Assembly (NCBI GenBank): GCA_037447605.1
Contig: CM074809.1
Coordinates: 547,189-592,905, forward strand
Direction: 5' to 3'
DNA length: 45,717 nt
Origin: Zygnema circumcarinatum
Lineage: Eukaryota; Streptophyta; Zygnematophyceae; Zygnematales; Zygnemataceae
The notes beneath the pieces were generated by a model, which saw nothing but the letters and a program-made list of their open reading frames with translations, ran no database searches and was not told the DNA's origin. The position numbers and the translations under genes are program-made. Positions 45,655 to 45,717 of the stretch are shown here, in pieces (the stretch's first letter is position 1; each line of letters opens with the position of its first letter).

Positions 45655-45717
45655 CTGAAAGAAAACGAGCGACACAGCAACACGCAAATACGACACGCAC
45701 GCAAAAGAAAACAAACA

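Overview
The window looks like nuclear DNA of a streptophyte (a land plant or a close green-algal relative). Evidence: a plant-type leucine-rich-repeat receptor kinase, a plant UBA2-like two-RRM protein, a CBSX-like protein, a plant-like NIP30 homologue, TTTAGGG-like degenerate telomeric tracts, a Ty1/copia remnant, GT-AG introns, and very long CT/GA tracts in 5' leaders and introns. I cannot name the species. Exon models below were built by hand from splice signals, reading-frame phase and recognisable domains; none is backed by transcripts.

Layout. 1-2290: no convincing gene. 2712-6638 (+): LRR receptor kinase (2 exons) behind a nearly 400-base CT tract. 7916-9902 (-): class-I aminotransferase of the kynurenine/glutamine transaminase type (3 exons). 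9903-11826: repeats, no gene seen. 11827-12578 (-): 3' exons of a gene with an IPT/TIG domain. 14056-15604: concentric nest of TA-flanked inverted-repeat elements. 15852-16031: 12-base minisatellite. 16463-18250 (+): four-exon multipass membrane protein of unknown family with a probable GC-AG intron. 18969-20051 (-): chalcone-isomerase-fold (fatty-acid-binding-like) protein (3 exons). 23626-25656 (-): UBA2-like RNA-binding protein. About 26130-29406 (+): single-RRM protein with a long acidic tail; its first exon is interrupted by an assembly gap. 30361-32584 (-): NIP30/PIP30 (FAM192A) homologue (7 exons). 33816-35984 (+): CBS-domain protein (5 exons). 36.0-38.8 kb: TIR elements, a copia RNase H remnant and LTR-like sequence. 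38961-45654 (-): a large modular secreted-type protease gene that runs off the right edge.

The most remarkable locus is the last. Sixteen phase-compatible exons on the minus strand encode, in order: two hevein-type chitin-binding domains, a Pro-rich linker, a ricin-B-like beta-trefoil region, a papain-family (C1A) catalytic domain with Gln, Cys, His and Asn all present, two EGF-like modules and three LysM-like modules. This reads as a cell-surface or secreted cysteine protease aimed at chitin or another GlcNAc-containing glycan. No inhibitor-I29 propeptide precedes the catalytic domain in what is visible.

The other genes are mostly housekeeping or signalling genes and form no obvious pathway with each other. 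Gene pairs are arranged tail-to-tail (membrane protein/CHI-like; RRM protein/NIP30) and head-to-head (NIP30/CBS; UBA2-like/RRM protein), as in a fairly compact plant genome.
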